From Brienomyrus brachyistius (lineage: Eukaryota > Chordata > Actinopteri > Osteoglossiformes > Mormyridae), in NCBI RefSeq assembly GCF_023856365.1, contig NC_064544.1, positions 25,520,399-25,584,398 on the forward strand: 64,000 bases of DNA. Reading direction: 5' to 3'. A program made the translations under genes and the position numbers. Positions 45,742 through 57,600 of this stretch are shown here, one piece after another (the stretch's first letter is position 1; every line of letters starts with the position of its first letter). The notes below the pieces were generated by a model that worked only from the letters and a program-made list of their open reading frames with translations, made no database searches and had not been told where the DNA came from.

Positions 45742-46688
45742 TCTTATGTTCTAACCATCCTTTTGGTGATGCTGACATCGTCCCTGCACTTCCTCCTCAT
45801 ACCCTCTGCCAGGCGGCAGCAGCCATGGCCCGCAGAATGTTTCTTTTTTCTTTCATCTCCTGCTATATATTTTCCTGATATATATTTGTCTTTTGCAAAG
45901 TGCATCGTGGTATAGGAAACGTACCCCAGAGCAGGACTTCAGACTAAACCATTTTCGGGAAGGGTAGGTGTGCTTGGGGTGAAAAAACTTTACATTAACT
46001 GGTGAGATAGATTAATTTTATCTGTACTTTTTTGAATATGAAGAATTATATTATTTTGGGGGATATCTCCCTATTTTAATGCTGGAGGGAGCCCCTCCCC
46101 CCAAATTTATGCCTGACCCACAAACCCACACACTGTTCACAGATGAGAACAGCGCAGACCCTGCACGGTCATGTTTGGCAACTCCTTCCAATTTTATAGC
46201 CCAAACCAGGAGTAAAAGATGTCGAAAATCAGACCCTTCATAAACTTTTCTATCTTCAATGATACTCCATAATGCTGCTTAAAATGAAGCAATGCACGCA
46301 CAAGTTAAAGCTCTTTTCGTTTTAATGAATGAGGAAAGAAATAGTTTTGGATAAAGAAATGAATTAGTCTTTTTTTTCCATGTGAGCATCCTCCTGCAGC
46401 CTTTAAATATGGAAAAGTGGCTGATGGATGGACTTCTGAGTGAAACTCATTACCCCAAATTTTCTTAAATTGGCTTATATATTTACAACATGGTGACTGC
46501 AACAATAATACACCTACGACTGTGGTGTTCTACCTAGAGCACCACTAGAGGGAGCTCACACATTCTATTGTACTTGCCACAGTAACAACAGTGATGTATA
46601 GGAACAGTTAGAAGCCGGTAATTTATATATAAAAAATGTAATTTCATTAATCTGAATGGGTGGGCCCAGCTGTCAATCCCACCCAGGC
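45742..46688. other. No gene recognised
   Basis: Non-coding; one AT-rich and several mixed stretches. Nothing recognisable. Confidence 0.5.
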
Positions 46689-47090
46689 CTATCCATAGCT
46701 CCGCCTCTGTGTCAGTCCATCTCTTTGCAGTCCAAGTTGTACATCTACCAATCTGGACAGCAAATTTACAACCGTTCTGTTTCGGTGGTTATATTTAAGG
46801 AATGTCACATTAGTAAATTCACGCTTTACATGAACATCTGAAATGGGCAGAGATAAAATCTGCAGTACAGGCAGACCAATGTCTTTAAAACTCCTTTTTC
46901 CTTCAGCACCCTCATACTGCAAAACCTCAATCCAAAGTTCTCCATGTTGTTCATCTCTGTGAAACTGCAACAGGAGAGCTCTCTCCACTGGTTTTCTAAT
47001 TCACCAAGGGAACAGGAAAGGCCCTCTTTTGGTAGGCTGCCTACTGCAGGTAATCTTACCCGGGGATGTAGCATCTCCAGCTTACTCAAG
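46689..47090 (-). pseudogene. hAT-like transposase C-terminal relic
   Basis: Minus-strand frames include LGELENQWRELSCCSFTEMN and, after a shift, IGLPVLQILSLPISDVHVKR followed by NHRNRTVVNLLSRL. This pattern matches the dimerisation region at the end of hAT-like transposases, where a LP-S-x-x-x-E-R-x-F block is usual. It may belong to the same family as the finger relic at 26.8 kb. Confidence 0.5.
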
Positions 47091-48179
47091 TGACTCTGGA
47101 AGTCGCATTTGATACTGTGTCCGGAAGCAGTCCATGCTGCGCTTAGGAATGACGTCTGTTTTAGTGTAGAATTGACTGTAAATTCCTAGCAAAAAAAAAC
47201 TGCCAGAAAAGTATTGCAAAATTGCTGTTAATCACTGTAAAACCCCCAGCTCCATGGGTGTCCCTACAGGTGGCTGCCCTTTGCTGCCAGGCTTGCTGTC
47301 ACCTTCGTCTGTGCCCATGTGTCAAGTAGGGCAAAATGGGGTAGGTGAAAATAGAATTTCCCCAAGGGGAGTAACAAAGTACCTTCATTTCATTTAGAAA
47401 AGAATTCCAAAATGTCTTTTACAGGTTTTGTCGTATGTAAATTACAGCAATTGTCTTTTTTAAACAGAAAAATAACAATTAACTGTAATCTAGTTTAAAA
47501 TGTTATCATGTATTCTATTCAAATTATTGAAGTTACCTGGCAACTGGAATTGGCAAATACTATTGATTCCAATGAAACATTTGAAACCACAAAATCACAT
47601 GAAGAAAACGTACGCTGACCGTTACTGAAATGACCTGGTATCTGTTTCATACCTCACTTTACAACACACAGGACTTTTTTTTAACAATTTAAAGGCACAA
47701 GTTATTTTACGTCATGGCCAAGCCACCTTTGCTAGTTTAATGGCAGAAAAATAGTCAAAGCCAGGCGCCTGGTCCACAAGGGATGTACTCAGTCGCTGCT
47801 GTGTTTATGCTGTAAACATGCTATAAACTAATTTTTTCTAACATTTTCTTTAAGAGCTAGGTGCACTTGCACCTTGGTGGATTGCTATTATATTTGTGTA
47901 TTTGCCAGGTAGAAGAAAATAAGGCTTCTCTACAGAGATACAGAAACAAATATGCTTGTACACAATGTGAAAGCGTTTGAGCAGACCATCTACAACAAGC
48001 AGGATTCCACCAAAGTAGAGGTCTGCATTCCCGTAGAATCCATGGCAATTAAGTGCAGGGCAGGACAAACTTTCATTTTTGAATGCAGGAGCACAAGGGA
48101 AGTGACTGATATGCTCGCAGTAAAAAGAATGAAACAAGTGCTTTTTGTTATCAAACAATTATTTATTTGCATGAGTAAA
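47091..48179. other. No gene recognised
   Basis: AT-rich non-coding sequence, with a short SINE-like tail (CCCAAGGGGAGTAACAAAGT) near 47350-47395. Confidence 0.45.
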
Positions 48180-48400
48180 TAGAAAATTACACAACAAAGT
48201 ATAGCACGATATCACAACATTACATTGTCTCAAAGCGCTTTAGAGCACCTCCACCCAAAGCCCCCAGTGAGTAAGCCATAGGCGACAGTGGCAAGGAAAA
48301 ACTCCCTAGAAGGAAGAAACCTTGGGAGGCACCAGACTCAAAGGGGAAGCCCAAACCTCCAGGGGCCGGCAGGGAGAGTGAAAAACACACACATCAGATA
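48180..48400 (-). mobile_element. L2 3'-end fragment
   Basis: On the minus strand this matches the L2 3' untranslated end at 37.3-37.5 kb: CAAGGTTTCTTCCTTCTAGG, GAGTTTTTCCTTGCCACTGT and AAAGCGCTTTGAGACAATGT. Confidence 0.85.
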
Positions 48401-48435
48401 ACTGCAACAGGTATTCTTCTACATATCCTATACAT

Positions 48436-48628
48436 ATGCATGGTACAGTGGTTAGCACTGTTGCCTCACACCTCTGGGAACATTTATCCATTTTCTAAAA
48501 CCGCTTCTCCTGTTCAGGGATGTGGGGATCAATTTGCCTTTTGGAACAGGCGGTCAGATGGATCCCAGAGGCTACAGGCACGAGGCAGGGAACAACCCAG
48601 GATGGGACACCAACCCATCACAGGGCAG
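48436..48628. mobile_element. Rearranged SINE
   Basis: A SINE head on the + strand (GGTACAGTGGTTAGCACTGT) is joined to the end of the same family on the minus strand (TTTATCCATTTTCTAAAACC ... AGGCAGGGAACAACCCAGGA). Confidence 0.7.
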
Positions 48629-48631
48629 GCT

Positions 48632-48663
<32 letters not shown>

Positions 48664-49078
48664 AAAACTCACCATTCATTCACACACCATTCATAAACAC
48701 CATTCACACACCAGTCACTCACACAGCATTCACTCACACACACACACCATTCATAAACACCATTCACACAGCATTCACTCACACACACCATTCATAAACA
48801 CCAGACACACACCAGTCACTCACACACCATTCACTCCCCATTCACACACACATAGACCACTCACACACACCATTCACTCACACACGCCATTACCACTCAC
48901 ACTCACTCACACATGCCATTACCTCACACACACCATTCACACACCTGTCACTCACACACACCATTCACTCACACGCCATTACCTCACACACACCATTCAA
49001 TCACCATTCTCATACACACACACACACACACACACACCACTTACACACACCATTCACACCCATCATTACCAAACACAC
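48629..49078. repeat. CA-rich microsatellite/minisatellite
   Basis: ACAC runs alternating with CATTCACACACC-type words for about 450 bp. It starts directly at the stop codon of the minus-strand gene that follows. Confidence 0.95.
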
Positions 49079-50547
49079 TCACATACCATTGACATATACC
49101 ACATTCCCATTTGATGTGGACACCTTCACACTGCCTGCTTCTAGATTATTTATGTTCAGGTGTTCCACTAATAATTTGTCCACTTTAGTTCCAGCAATTT
49201 CCCAATTAAGAGCATTCAGCTGGAATTCACTGTCTACAACCTCTATCTCCACATCCATAATTTCCAATTCAAATTCTGAATTAAAACCCCTCTCTGCAGT
49301 CTCCTCCAATTTGACCTCTCCAATTTGTATTTCGACAATTTCAAATTTATCATTTACACCATCTAGCTCAAACTGGCAGAGGTCGACCACTATGGCTCCT
49401 ATTTTCAGCCTGTCTTGGTGGTCATCTGCAGGCTTTATGGAGACTGTCCTTTCATTTAACAGAAAAACCTCTAACCCATGCATGTCTAACCCCTTATCCC
49501 TCCCAGGCTGGTTGATGGGTGGAGTTGCTGGGGAGCACTCTCCTTCTTCACCCCAGCAGATGATCTCATCCCACTTGTCCCAGGCTGCCCAATACACATC
49601 ATCCGTCCAGCTAACTGCCTTGGCAATTGGCTTTCGGGTGTGTGACACGATGGAACGGTCAGCCTGGTCAGAGGGTGATTCTGCTGGGGAGCACAGCTCT
49701 TCCTCATCTTCCCAGTCAATCACTTCCATCCACTTGTCCCAAGTTGCCCAGTATCGATCGTTGCTCCAGCTGACAGCTTTTGCAATTCGTTTGTTTCTGA
49801 ATGAGGAAAAACACACAGGCAATACAATAGAGCTGTCAGTCACTCCTGGCACATGGAATTCAGTTCTGCACTGACACCTTCGCAATAAACAACTGCATTA
49901 TAGCATAGGAAACTAGTTAACTTTCACATACAATTTACATATAATCAAGAAAGAAGCCTGGAACAATTTTAAATTTTACTAAATGGCAATATACTGATTT
50001 TAGTCACCAAACAAACTTTTCAGGTCTTGCTTCACTACTTTTATCTGTGTTTGTTGCAATACATCTGCCCTCTCCTGGTCTGCTGGAATATCATTGCTGT
50101 AGGCAGCACCGAGCGCAACCACCCGCATCCTCTTCCGAATGCAACATGAAAGCGCGGGAAAGCGCACGTGCAAAAGTGAAATATCATCTAGACTTTGCGG
50201 CACAGGAAACTAGCCGACTTGCACATAAAATTTAAATATAACCAACACAGTAGCCCGCAACAATATTCACTTTATTTAAAAGCAATGAACTAATTTACTC
50301 ACAAGCAAGCGCAATTATTTACTTAAGCGCAGTAAAGCGCACGCGGAAAAGCGAAATATCAACTACACTTTGCGCATAAAATTTAAATATAATTAACATT
50401 GTACCCCGGAACAAAATCACTTTATTTAAAAGCAATATACTGACTTTACTCACCAAACATATTTTAATATACATGCAAATTTGACAGATACTAAATAAGA
50501 AAAATTATCCGATAAAATGGGAGCAGAAAAGCAACGTACCTCGTCAT
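49079..50547 (-). CDS. Unrecognised two-exon gene
   Basis: Exon 1 contributes ATG ACG AG (50547-50540) before a GTACGT donor. Exon 2 starts at 49796 after a good pyrimidine tract and TTCAG and stays in frame to a TGA at 49079; total 241 residues. I do not recognise it. Residues about 1-85 hold two related units: AKAVSWSNDRYWATWDKWME then an acidic EDEEELCSPA, and AKAVSWTDDVYWAAWDKWDE then EEGECSPA. Residues about 120-225 are a run of alternating hydrophobic/acidic strands (FEIVEIQIGEVKLEE, FELEIMDVEIEVVDSEFQL). It ends EHLNINNLEAGSVKVSTS plus a short tail. No signal peptide or membrane span. A CACGTG box lies at about 50600 upstream. The last few codons run into the CA repeat, so the C-terminus may be truncated relative to the 39.5-kb fragment. 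Splice prediction is by eye. Confidence 0.55.
49880..50480. repeat. Diverged tandem units in the intron of the unrecognised gene
   Basis: Three units of about 150-190 bp share words such as CATAAAATTTAAATATAA, ACTTTATTTAAAAGCAAT and ACTCACCAAACA. On the minus strand, two units have a GTGAGTAAA donor-like site and the third has GTGACTAAA. One unit has an open stretch (about 50126-50000) reading MRVVALGAAYSNDIPADQER. Confidence 0.6.
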
Positions 50548-51664
50548 CTTGGTGCAGAAAACAAGTGAAGCTGCGTCTTTCAAACCGGCAGCGTCCCACG
50601 TGCCGAAGAGTCAAATGTAATCAAGCAACACGGCCCACACAATTAAATAATAACATCATAATAATTATAGCTCTTGTATAATTATTCTATATATTATTCT
50701 ATAATTAGAGGAACAGACTTTTATAAGTTAACTTGTTCACCGAGAATAGTATACAACACCGTAAGCATATAACCCTTAAAGGATGATTAATTAAAATTCG
50801 CACATTCATCCTGCATAACATAAAACAATGACTTAAAGAGACTTAATATGAAATGAACGCTACTGTCCGAGGGCATTTATCTCCACAAATCGCTATGTAA
50901 CATAATGTCTTAAATACTCTGATTTTCAGAATGACAGAATCTTAACATTTAAAACTTTGTTTTGCGATACCGATACGTAGTGATATTGGTATGTGGAACA
51001 ACGTTATGTTACACACGCCTCCCACAATTCAAGAAGCTGTAGTTAGATTAAGAGCGTATTCACAATTTACCCGTTTGCCTTTTACCGTGACTGAGCACGA
51101 TCCCCCACCCCAGCTGGTCTGCATTCCCCACATTGCAATTAACGATCCTGGCCTCAGCGCTTTTGTTACCGTGGGACTTTGTTATGTTGAAGAAAACATT
51201 AGAAGGGAACTTCTGTCGCACAACTGAATGAAATTTATGATTAATGCATGGCAGCATTCTCCAAGTACAGTGGGACGGACTCCCCAACGGACCGAGAGTG
51301 CTTGTGATGTAAAATACACTAAGATAATTCAGTTCCTTTAAAGAGCGGTTCTTTTAATACTCTGTATTATAATTTTCGTGTGCTGTCCCCTTAAAAAGCA
51401 TATCACCAGTATTCCTTATTCAAATTGTCCCATTTAAAACTACAATCCCCAAACGTCAAATTGCATGCTTCTGCATGTCACCTACACTTCAGACTTCATC
51501 CTCAAAATCAAAGCAGTATTAACACAAGCGACATGTGCCATCACTTAAAGCCAATGTAACTTTTTTAAAATAAAGTCTGTTTCAACTGGATTTTTACCTA
51601 AGTAAAACAACCATTTTATGTTCTATTTATCTTAAAACTACTGAAACAAATAATTGGCTACAAT
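50548..51664. other. Upstream region of the unrecognised gene; no other gene
   Basis: Contains the presumed 5' untranslated region and a CACGTG site near 50600. A 78-codon open frame on the + strand (50991-51227, MWNNVMLHTPPTIQEAVVRL) has no recognisable feature and is listed only for completeness. Confidence 0.4.
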
Positions 51665-51832
51665 GCAGTTCCGCTGTTTTGTTTGGCACCGTAAATTATG
51701 TCCTGCATTCTGTGGAAAAAAATGAAGGCTGAGGAATGTTACGTAACACAGTTAAAATGCAAAAGTTCTCTCTGGTGTAATTCACTGCATAAAACCATGG
51801 TCTTAAGTGTGGTGTCTTCTTCATAACACTCC
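51665..51832 (+). repeat. Dispersed 169-bp repeat, copy 2
   Basis: Same as 3111-3279 with about ten differences. The flanking sequences differ from those at copy 1, so this is a small dispersed repeat or the only shared remnant of a larger one. Confidence 0.9.
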
Positions 51833-52289
51833 CTGACTTTTGTATCCGTGACCATGAGATAGGGTGGGCTGCTTTTCTTCCTTCATTTTACTAGTGTTCC
51901 TCCCTTTCCCCCCAGCCTTGGCTGGTGGTTCAGGCAGCATCACCTTCTTTTAATGGACCCAGGTGTCATTTATTTTGAAGTGCAGAAAATGTTCTAGCAG
52001 AGGTCTTAGACAATTTCTGAATTACACAGAACTCTGACTTCTTCTGAAGCTGTGAGAAATTGTTCATCTGTAATTGTTGCATTGATATTTGTTGATGTGC
52101 GTGTGCCCTCCTTGAGCAGTAAAGGGGAGATCACATGCAGAGCTGATTTTCTGTAGTTTCTTAGTCTAAATAAAAATAAAATATTCTCTTCATATAGTCT
52201 GGAAGAGCCAATTAGTTATTTCTAGAAAAATAAATAGAGCCAATGAAGGAACCAGATGTCACAGTAACACAGGTCACTGTCTGTGGTGC
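51833..52289. other. No gene recognised
   Basis: Non-coding; nothing recognisable. Confidence 0.5.
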
Positions 52290-52796
52290 TGGGTGTTGGG
52301 CTGGCGCTGAAGAAATAGGATAACTGGCCAAAGTGTCCGTGTGCCTCCACTGATTACAGGACATTAGTTAACAGTAATTAGCAATCACTTATAGTTCTCA
52401 TTTATAATGATGTAAAATTATAAATATATATATATATCCATCCATCCATTTTCCAAACTGCTTATCCTACTGGGTCGCGGGGGTTCCTGAGCCTATCCCA
52501 GTTCCCAATGGGCACGAGGCAGGGAACAACCTAGGATGGGGGGCCAGCCCATCGCAGGTCACACTCACATACCATTCACTCTCACATGCACACCTATGGG
52601 CAATTTAGTAACTCCAATTAGCCTCAGCATGTTTTTGATTGTGGGGGTACACCGGAGTACCCGGAGGAAACCCCACGAGGACACGGGGAGAACATGCAAA
52701 CTCCACACACATGTAATCCAGGCAGAGACTCGAACCTGGGTCCCAGAGGTGTGAGGCAACAGTGTTAACCACTGCACCACCATATATATATATATG

Positions 52797-52838
<42 letters not shown>

Positions 52839-53130
52839 GGACAAAATATAATCGTGATTTAATGTATCCCTTCTGCTCTTAAAAAAGCGCAATATGTCTG
52901 AATGACGAATATGTCTATTACGTTTTAATAATCTTGTTAATATTTGTTTACCTTTTTTTCTGTAATCACTCTATGTTAAAGCAATTTTTAAATCTAGCTG
53001 TGAAATTGATGATGCTGTTGTTATTCTGACTGTCTGAACATAAGTGAGGGGATGGATGCACTATTCTATGGAGGCCTCTGAAGAGAATAAATTATCCCAA
53101 TATTATATTGGGAGAGATGATTAAATCAGA
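52290..53130 (+). repeat. Block shared with 37.7-38.1 kb, split by a SINE
   Basis: 52290-52420 and about 52970-53130 match consecutive parts of 37690-38100. A SINE and TA microsatellites sit in the gap, so the SINE inserted after the two blocks separated. Confidence 0.75.
52436..52783 (-). mobile_element. Full-length tRNA-derived SINE
   Basis: About 348 bp. On the minus strand: head GGTGGTGCAGTGGTTAACAC with an A-box-like start and a B-box-like GGTTCGAGTCTCTG, body, and end GGATAAGCAGTTTGGAAAAT with GGATGGATGG. Flanked by TA microsatellites (52420-52435, 52784-52835). Confidence 0.9.
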
Positions 53131-53235
53131 GCTAGATAAGATTTTAACAACTCTGAGCTATTAGTTAAGTTCTTCCCAAATGAGTTTGATGGGCCGAAAG
53201 GCCTCCTCTAATTTGTAAATTTCTTATGTTCTAAG
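53131..53235 (+). mobile_element. CR1 3'-tail fragment
   Basis: Matches the last 100 bp of the CR1 at 45.6-45.7 kb: GAGCTAGATAAGATTTTAAC, GATGGGCCGAAAGGCCTCCT and TTCTTATGTTCT. Confidence 0.9.
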
Positions 53236-53704
53236 ACATACAGTACTGTGTGAAAGTCTTAGGCAGTCCAAAGAAATGTTTAAAGCTGTTTATCTGGGTA
53301 GCAAGTGTACTTTGACTTAGAATAAATGACACAATTTAACATTAGAACATGTGCAAATTAAGAGTAACACAATAAAAACTAGTAATAACTTCTTCTGTTT
53401 TCTAAAGCGTTACTGATATCTAGTTGGATGGCTAGATGAACACCGCTTCAGTTCCCAAACTTCTCCCCAGCGGCACCTCAGCCGTTCCATGATTTTGTTA
53501 AATTTCACCAACAGCTCAATTAAATAATTAATTATACTGGTTTAAAAAGTCAGTGACAGATTGACTAGCTGTACTGTATGAGGTGTGCTAGTGGCCAAGT
53601 CAAAAAATACATGGCTGCACTGGATGGTCGTTACAAATACTAGGATGATTTTAGCAGAGGTTCTGAAATGGCTAAGCTGACACACTTTGACAGGCATAAT
53701 GTAG

Positions 53705-53905
53705 CTGAAGTTCAGCCTGTAGCTGAAGACCCTGCCCCACTGCAGAAGTTCAAGGGAATTCTGCTTTTCCTTCTCCATCACTTCCTGGATGGCCTCTTTC
53801 GAAGACCTCTTCATGCACACCCTAGCCAGATGCACTGAGAGGCTTGGCTGTGTCTTCTTGCACACGGGGCAGAGCAGGAAATGCCTGCTCGAAGCACTGG
53901 GGATA
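53705..53905 (-). pseudogene. Zinc-finger-like protein fragment of unknown origin
   Basis: Minus-strand open stretch with LLCPVCKKTQPSLSVHLARV and CMKRSSKEAIQEVMEKEKQN: a C-x2-C ... H-x4-C finger followed by a helix. It sits inside the MITE. I cannot name the family; a transposon-carried exon fragment is possible. Confidence 0.4.
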
Positions 53906-54060
53906 AAATAAAATTAAAAAAAGTCATAAATAAAGATTAGATTTGATTCATTACTTTTAGTTGAATAAAGAAACAGTCCAGTCATCATCAACACTGTTCG
54001 TTTCACAGTGGTTTGGATAAATAACATTTGCATATCCTGATGGCTCCTAGACTGAGTAAA

Positions 54061-54294
54061 GTACATAATCACAGCTATTGAAACATGTTAACTAATTACT
54101 TACATTTATATTAAAATAAAATTTAATTAATTAAATTAAACTTAAGCTGCTTCAAAATATTATTTTAGGTTTGTAATGTACATAATCATAGCTATTGAAA
54201 CATGTTGACTAATTACTTACATTTATATTAAAATAAAATTTAATTAATTAAATTAAACTTAAGTTGCTTCAAAATATTGTTTTAGTTTTGTAAT
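54061..54294. repeat. 117-bp direct tandem duplication
   Basis: Two copies (54061-54177, 54178-54294) starting GTACATAATC, differing at a handful of bases. Confidence 0.95.
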
Positions 54295-54402
54295 GGATGC
54301 AATTTAAGTTTTAACAATAGCAGTCAGTGGTCAGAGACTTTTGCACAGTGTCAGTAAAGTAGAACAAGTTTATCCACAATTTCTACAGATTCTAATGAAA
54401 TG
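54205..54402. repeat. Inverted duplicate, copy 1
   Basis: Reverse complement of 58485-58670. Includes the end of the MITE and about 50 bp beyond it, so it is not the MITE alone that was copied. Confidence 0.9.
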
Positions 54403-54625
54403 AACAGTCCATTATTGGGATGGCTGAGGTCCTTCACGATCTTCTTGGCCTTGGTCCAGCACCGCCTGCTGTAGATTGAGTGCAGGTCAGGGAGCTCGGT
54501 GCAGATGGTGCGCTCAGCTGATCGCACAACCCTCTGTAGAGCTCGTCTGTCCTGCATGGTGCTGTTCCCGAACCAGGTTTCCTCCCAGAGTACGTGCAGA
54601 TCAGTTGCATTGGGGAGTCCATACT
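54403..54625 (-). pseudogene. LINE C-terminal relic
   Basis: Minus-strand frames give DRRALQRVVRSAERTICTEL and WTKAKKIVKDLSHPNNGLF. This is the C-terminal block that follows the RT in several fish LINE families. No RT is adjacent. Confidence 0.6.
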
Positions 54626-55253
54626 GTGATGCTGAGTGAGTGTAGTAGGAGTTTGAGAGATGAAACTCCTGATGATTTACTCCCTCGGCTAACTAACCAG
54701 AACAGGATCATACCAATACCAAAATTATAAGTTTATAAATGTTTTTCACTACCCTGATTCATTCAGTTATTTCTGTTTGTTAATTCCACCCCCCAAGCAA
54801 ATACATAAACAAACAAACAAACAAATATTGAGGGGGGATGTGTCAGAGGTGATAGAATCAGTGGATGAATCTAAAAAAAAAAGTCATGATTTTTTTCTCT
54901 CCAAAACATAATGCACAAAAGTTAGGTAAGACATTGACATGTTATGACAGTAGCATGATGCAGAGGAACAAACAGAAGGAAATATCAAACTAAACCTGAG
55001 TCAACTAGGACTAATTACACTAAATTAAGTGGAACACACAAAATACCTAAAACCACTTAATAAACAAACAACAAATATTGCATTAGATAAACTATACTGA
55101 TGCCTGAGAGAAGTTGTTGTGCAAGCTGCAGCAAGTACGTAAGGCACAGGTGCAGAGACACTACATATAGTGCAAACTAATTTAAAAGTATACAGTACAC
55201 ACAATGATTCCTGAAAAATCAAAATACCGTGGAATACTAATGAAATACTTATC

Positions 55254-55288
<35 letters not shown>

Positions 55289-55928
55289 AGAAATAATAAA
55301 GAATTAGTTTAAGGTATTATGCAATTGACATGTACAATTAAAAAAGAAATTGCACCAGACATTTCCTGTGGCAAAGAAGGGTTGCTTTGTGGCATGTCGC
55401 CGACAGGATGTCATGGGCAGGAGGGTAGGCAGGCAGGGCAGCACAGGCAGAAGGGCTGGCGGGCAGCCAGAACTGTTTTGCCACTGCAGTTTGTTTTACA
55501 GTTTCATCTGCATTTGTTTCCCCAAGGTATAACAGCAGCTAATTTATGAACATGCTGCTTTTCAGAAAAGAAGTTTAATTTCCAGGAGCATGACCAGTGC
55601 ACACATTTAGTGTTGACGGTTCTTTGTAAAATGGATGTCCTGTACTTTTATTGATCTGTCCGTCCGTCCATCCATCCATCCATCCATCCATTTTCTAACT
55701 ACTTCTGATGAAGTTCCGGGTTATGGCGAATTGAACGTCTGACTCCGGTCAGCTGAGCAAAGTTGGTAACCTTGGTATTGTGTGTAGGAGATTCGGTATA
55801 ACTATAATTTCGTTCTCCATTTACATGCCGGAAGTGTCTTTAAGTGTTATGTAGTTTTGCCTGAAACGCAAAAATAAAAGAAAGCAATTAGAGCTAACCA
55901 GTTGCTGCTGTAGTGATTGAAGAACTTT
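54626..55928. other. No gene recognised
   Basis: AT-rich non-coding with a GAT microsatellite (55256-55289) and a short SINE end with CATC repeats (55660-55695). Confidence 0.5.
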
Positions 55929-56013
55929 TGTCGGAAGTTGGATTCGAACCCACGCCTTACTTCGGAAGGCTGTTTACGTTGAGTCGGGCGAATGAGACCA
56001 CTCGGCCATGGGG
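55929..56013 (-). tRNA. tRNA-Leu-like sequence, probably a pseudogene
   Basis: On the minus strand it has ATGGCCGAGTGGTCTCATTC (D-arm and A-box), GACTCAACG in the anticodon position (CAA), an extended variable region and GTGGGTTCGAATCCAACTTC (B-box, T-arm). The 3' acceptor strand TTCCGACA is not complemented by the 5' side, so an intact acceptor stem is not formed. It could be a decayed tRNA gene or a tRNA-derived SINE head. Confidence 0.45.
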
Positions 56014-56390
56014 CAGTTTCCAGTTAAGGCTGGCTCGCTGCGAAGAGTGGGTGAGTCCTAGTGTGCGTTAGAGCGGGGTAGCGATTTCAGTCAGAAATTT
56101 CAGGGTAATAGCGGCGAAAAAAATGGATCATATTGCCAATGTTGCTCAGAATCGCAGTAGCCTTCCGATGGTATGCGGTGCGTTGCGGTAGATTACTGTG
56201 ACAAGAAAGCAAACTTTCATTATTACCATTCTGTTTATATTAAATTACGATCTTCCATATTAATCAAGGGATTGTAAAACTGAGAATATTTCAGCTCCAG
56301 TAGTTTATATTAAAGTTGCCCGAGTCACAACATGGTCTTTAAATGGCAAAGACAGACATAAATCAAATGTATATGAGCAGCAACATAACT
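56014..56390. other. No gene recognised
   Basis: Non-coding sequence between the tRNA-like element and a SINE end. Confidence 0.45.
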
Positions 56391-56452
56391 TAGCATCCGG
56401 ACCCCCCGCGACCCAATAGGATAAGCGGTTTGGAAAATGGATGGATGGATGG
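56391..56452 (+). mobile_element. SINE 3' end
   Basis: CCGCGACCCAATAGGATAAG followed by CGGTTTGGAAAATGGATGG and the GGATG repeat: the end of the family seen complete at 52.4 kb. Confidence 0.9.
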
Positions 56453-57600
56453 AAATGTGATGTGGTGGCGAAGTCGTGCAGAAGTTTTACAACTGCACTA
56501 TCGATTTATCACTTTATTTAGAAATATAAATTCAGTTCTTATCATTTTTAAAAGTTACTTTCTTTCACATTTGAATTTCAAGGTGTCCCTCACAGTGACA
56601 CTGAAGGGCGGGGCTACGGGGGGCGGAGGTGGGGGACGCGGTCAGAATGGTATGACACTTTGGCTCCTCAAATTTCACCATCCTATGATTCTGCTGCGCG
56701 TCCTCGTGACCCAATTTTAATAGTTTTATTAATATATTTTTTTTAAATTTGCGAATACAAAAAATGTCGTCTTTACTGCAAAAAGTCATCCCTTATGTGT
56801 AATGTAATGCTTTTTTTTTACCACTAGATGTCGACATAGACCGTGGAAAGCCGGTCAAAGTAAGTGCGACACTTAGCGGCAATTACAATATTTATTGTTA
56901 AATCAATGTAAAAAAAAATTAAATGTAATGACTTGTACTTTTTTATGAATTTGGATCTCTTTAGAGCAAACATATTCAAATGGTTTGCTTTTATAACGCT
57001 CCAAGTAACTGCGCAAGCCCCTCAAAGTGCTTTATGCCTCTCGCTTCCCATTCATTTCAATGGGCTTTCCCGACATTTGGGTAATTGTTTATTCCAAAGC
57101 CTCGAAAACACTCTGAACTGCAATTTGTCATGCAAAATGCATAATTTGTTGTATAAAATATGCTGACTTCTAAAAAACAATTTATTAAAAGAAAATAAAA
57201 AGGGCATGCCATTATATATTTGGTTGCTTTTTGCCACCGTTTGACCGTTTTCTGCTCAGTAACTGTGCCTGGTCCTTCCCTGCTGTAAAGCTATTTTTAG
57301 TACCTCTTGCTAGCTCACCGTTTGGTCACTGACAAAAGATAAAAGAAGCCGACCACCCAGACAGGCAGGCGCCCAGAGTAATTACTGCCATAAAGCTATC
57401 ACGTGTACGGGGAATGCAAAGAACGAAACTAAATGGATACAAACACCCCAGCCCATTTCAAAACAAAAACATTTCGCTGCTATTTTGCAACATTCTGGAT
57501 ATTTCAGAGCACAATGTTTACCTTCTATGTAAAGAGCTAAATCCCAGATGAAAAGCAAAGTCGCAAAATATTCCTGCATGAGCGCCGAAACCCCCTCCCC
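56453..57600. other. No gene recognised
   Basis: Mostly AT-rich. A GGGCGGGGCTACGGGGGG block near 56605 is GC-rich, but no promoter or exon could be assigned. Confidence 0.45.

Larger units (their letters stand above)
53245..54349. mobile_element. Tc1-like MITE with internal insertion
   Basis: Left end ACTGTGTGAAAGTCTTAGGC and right end GACTTTTGCACAGT are imperfect inverted repeats. 53260-53700 is clearly related to the MITE at 19129-19629. The right part has unrelated insertions. Confidence 0.7.

Noticed and set aside
48440..49114. 224-codon His/Thr/Ser-rich frame
   Set aside because: Reads through a SINE fragment and the CA-rich microsatellite.
49089..49874. 261-codon + strand frame opposite the unrecognised gene
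   Set aside because: The minus strand has the splice signals, the in-frame start exon and a related copy at 39.5 kb that shares the same frame; the + strand has none.
50991..51227. 78-codon open frame as a gene
   Set aside because: No splice context, family or repeat relationship; length is within chance for this composition.
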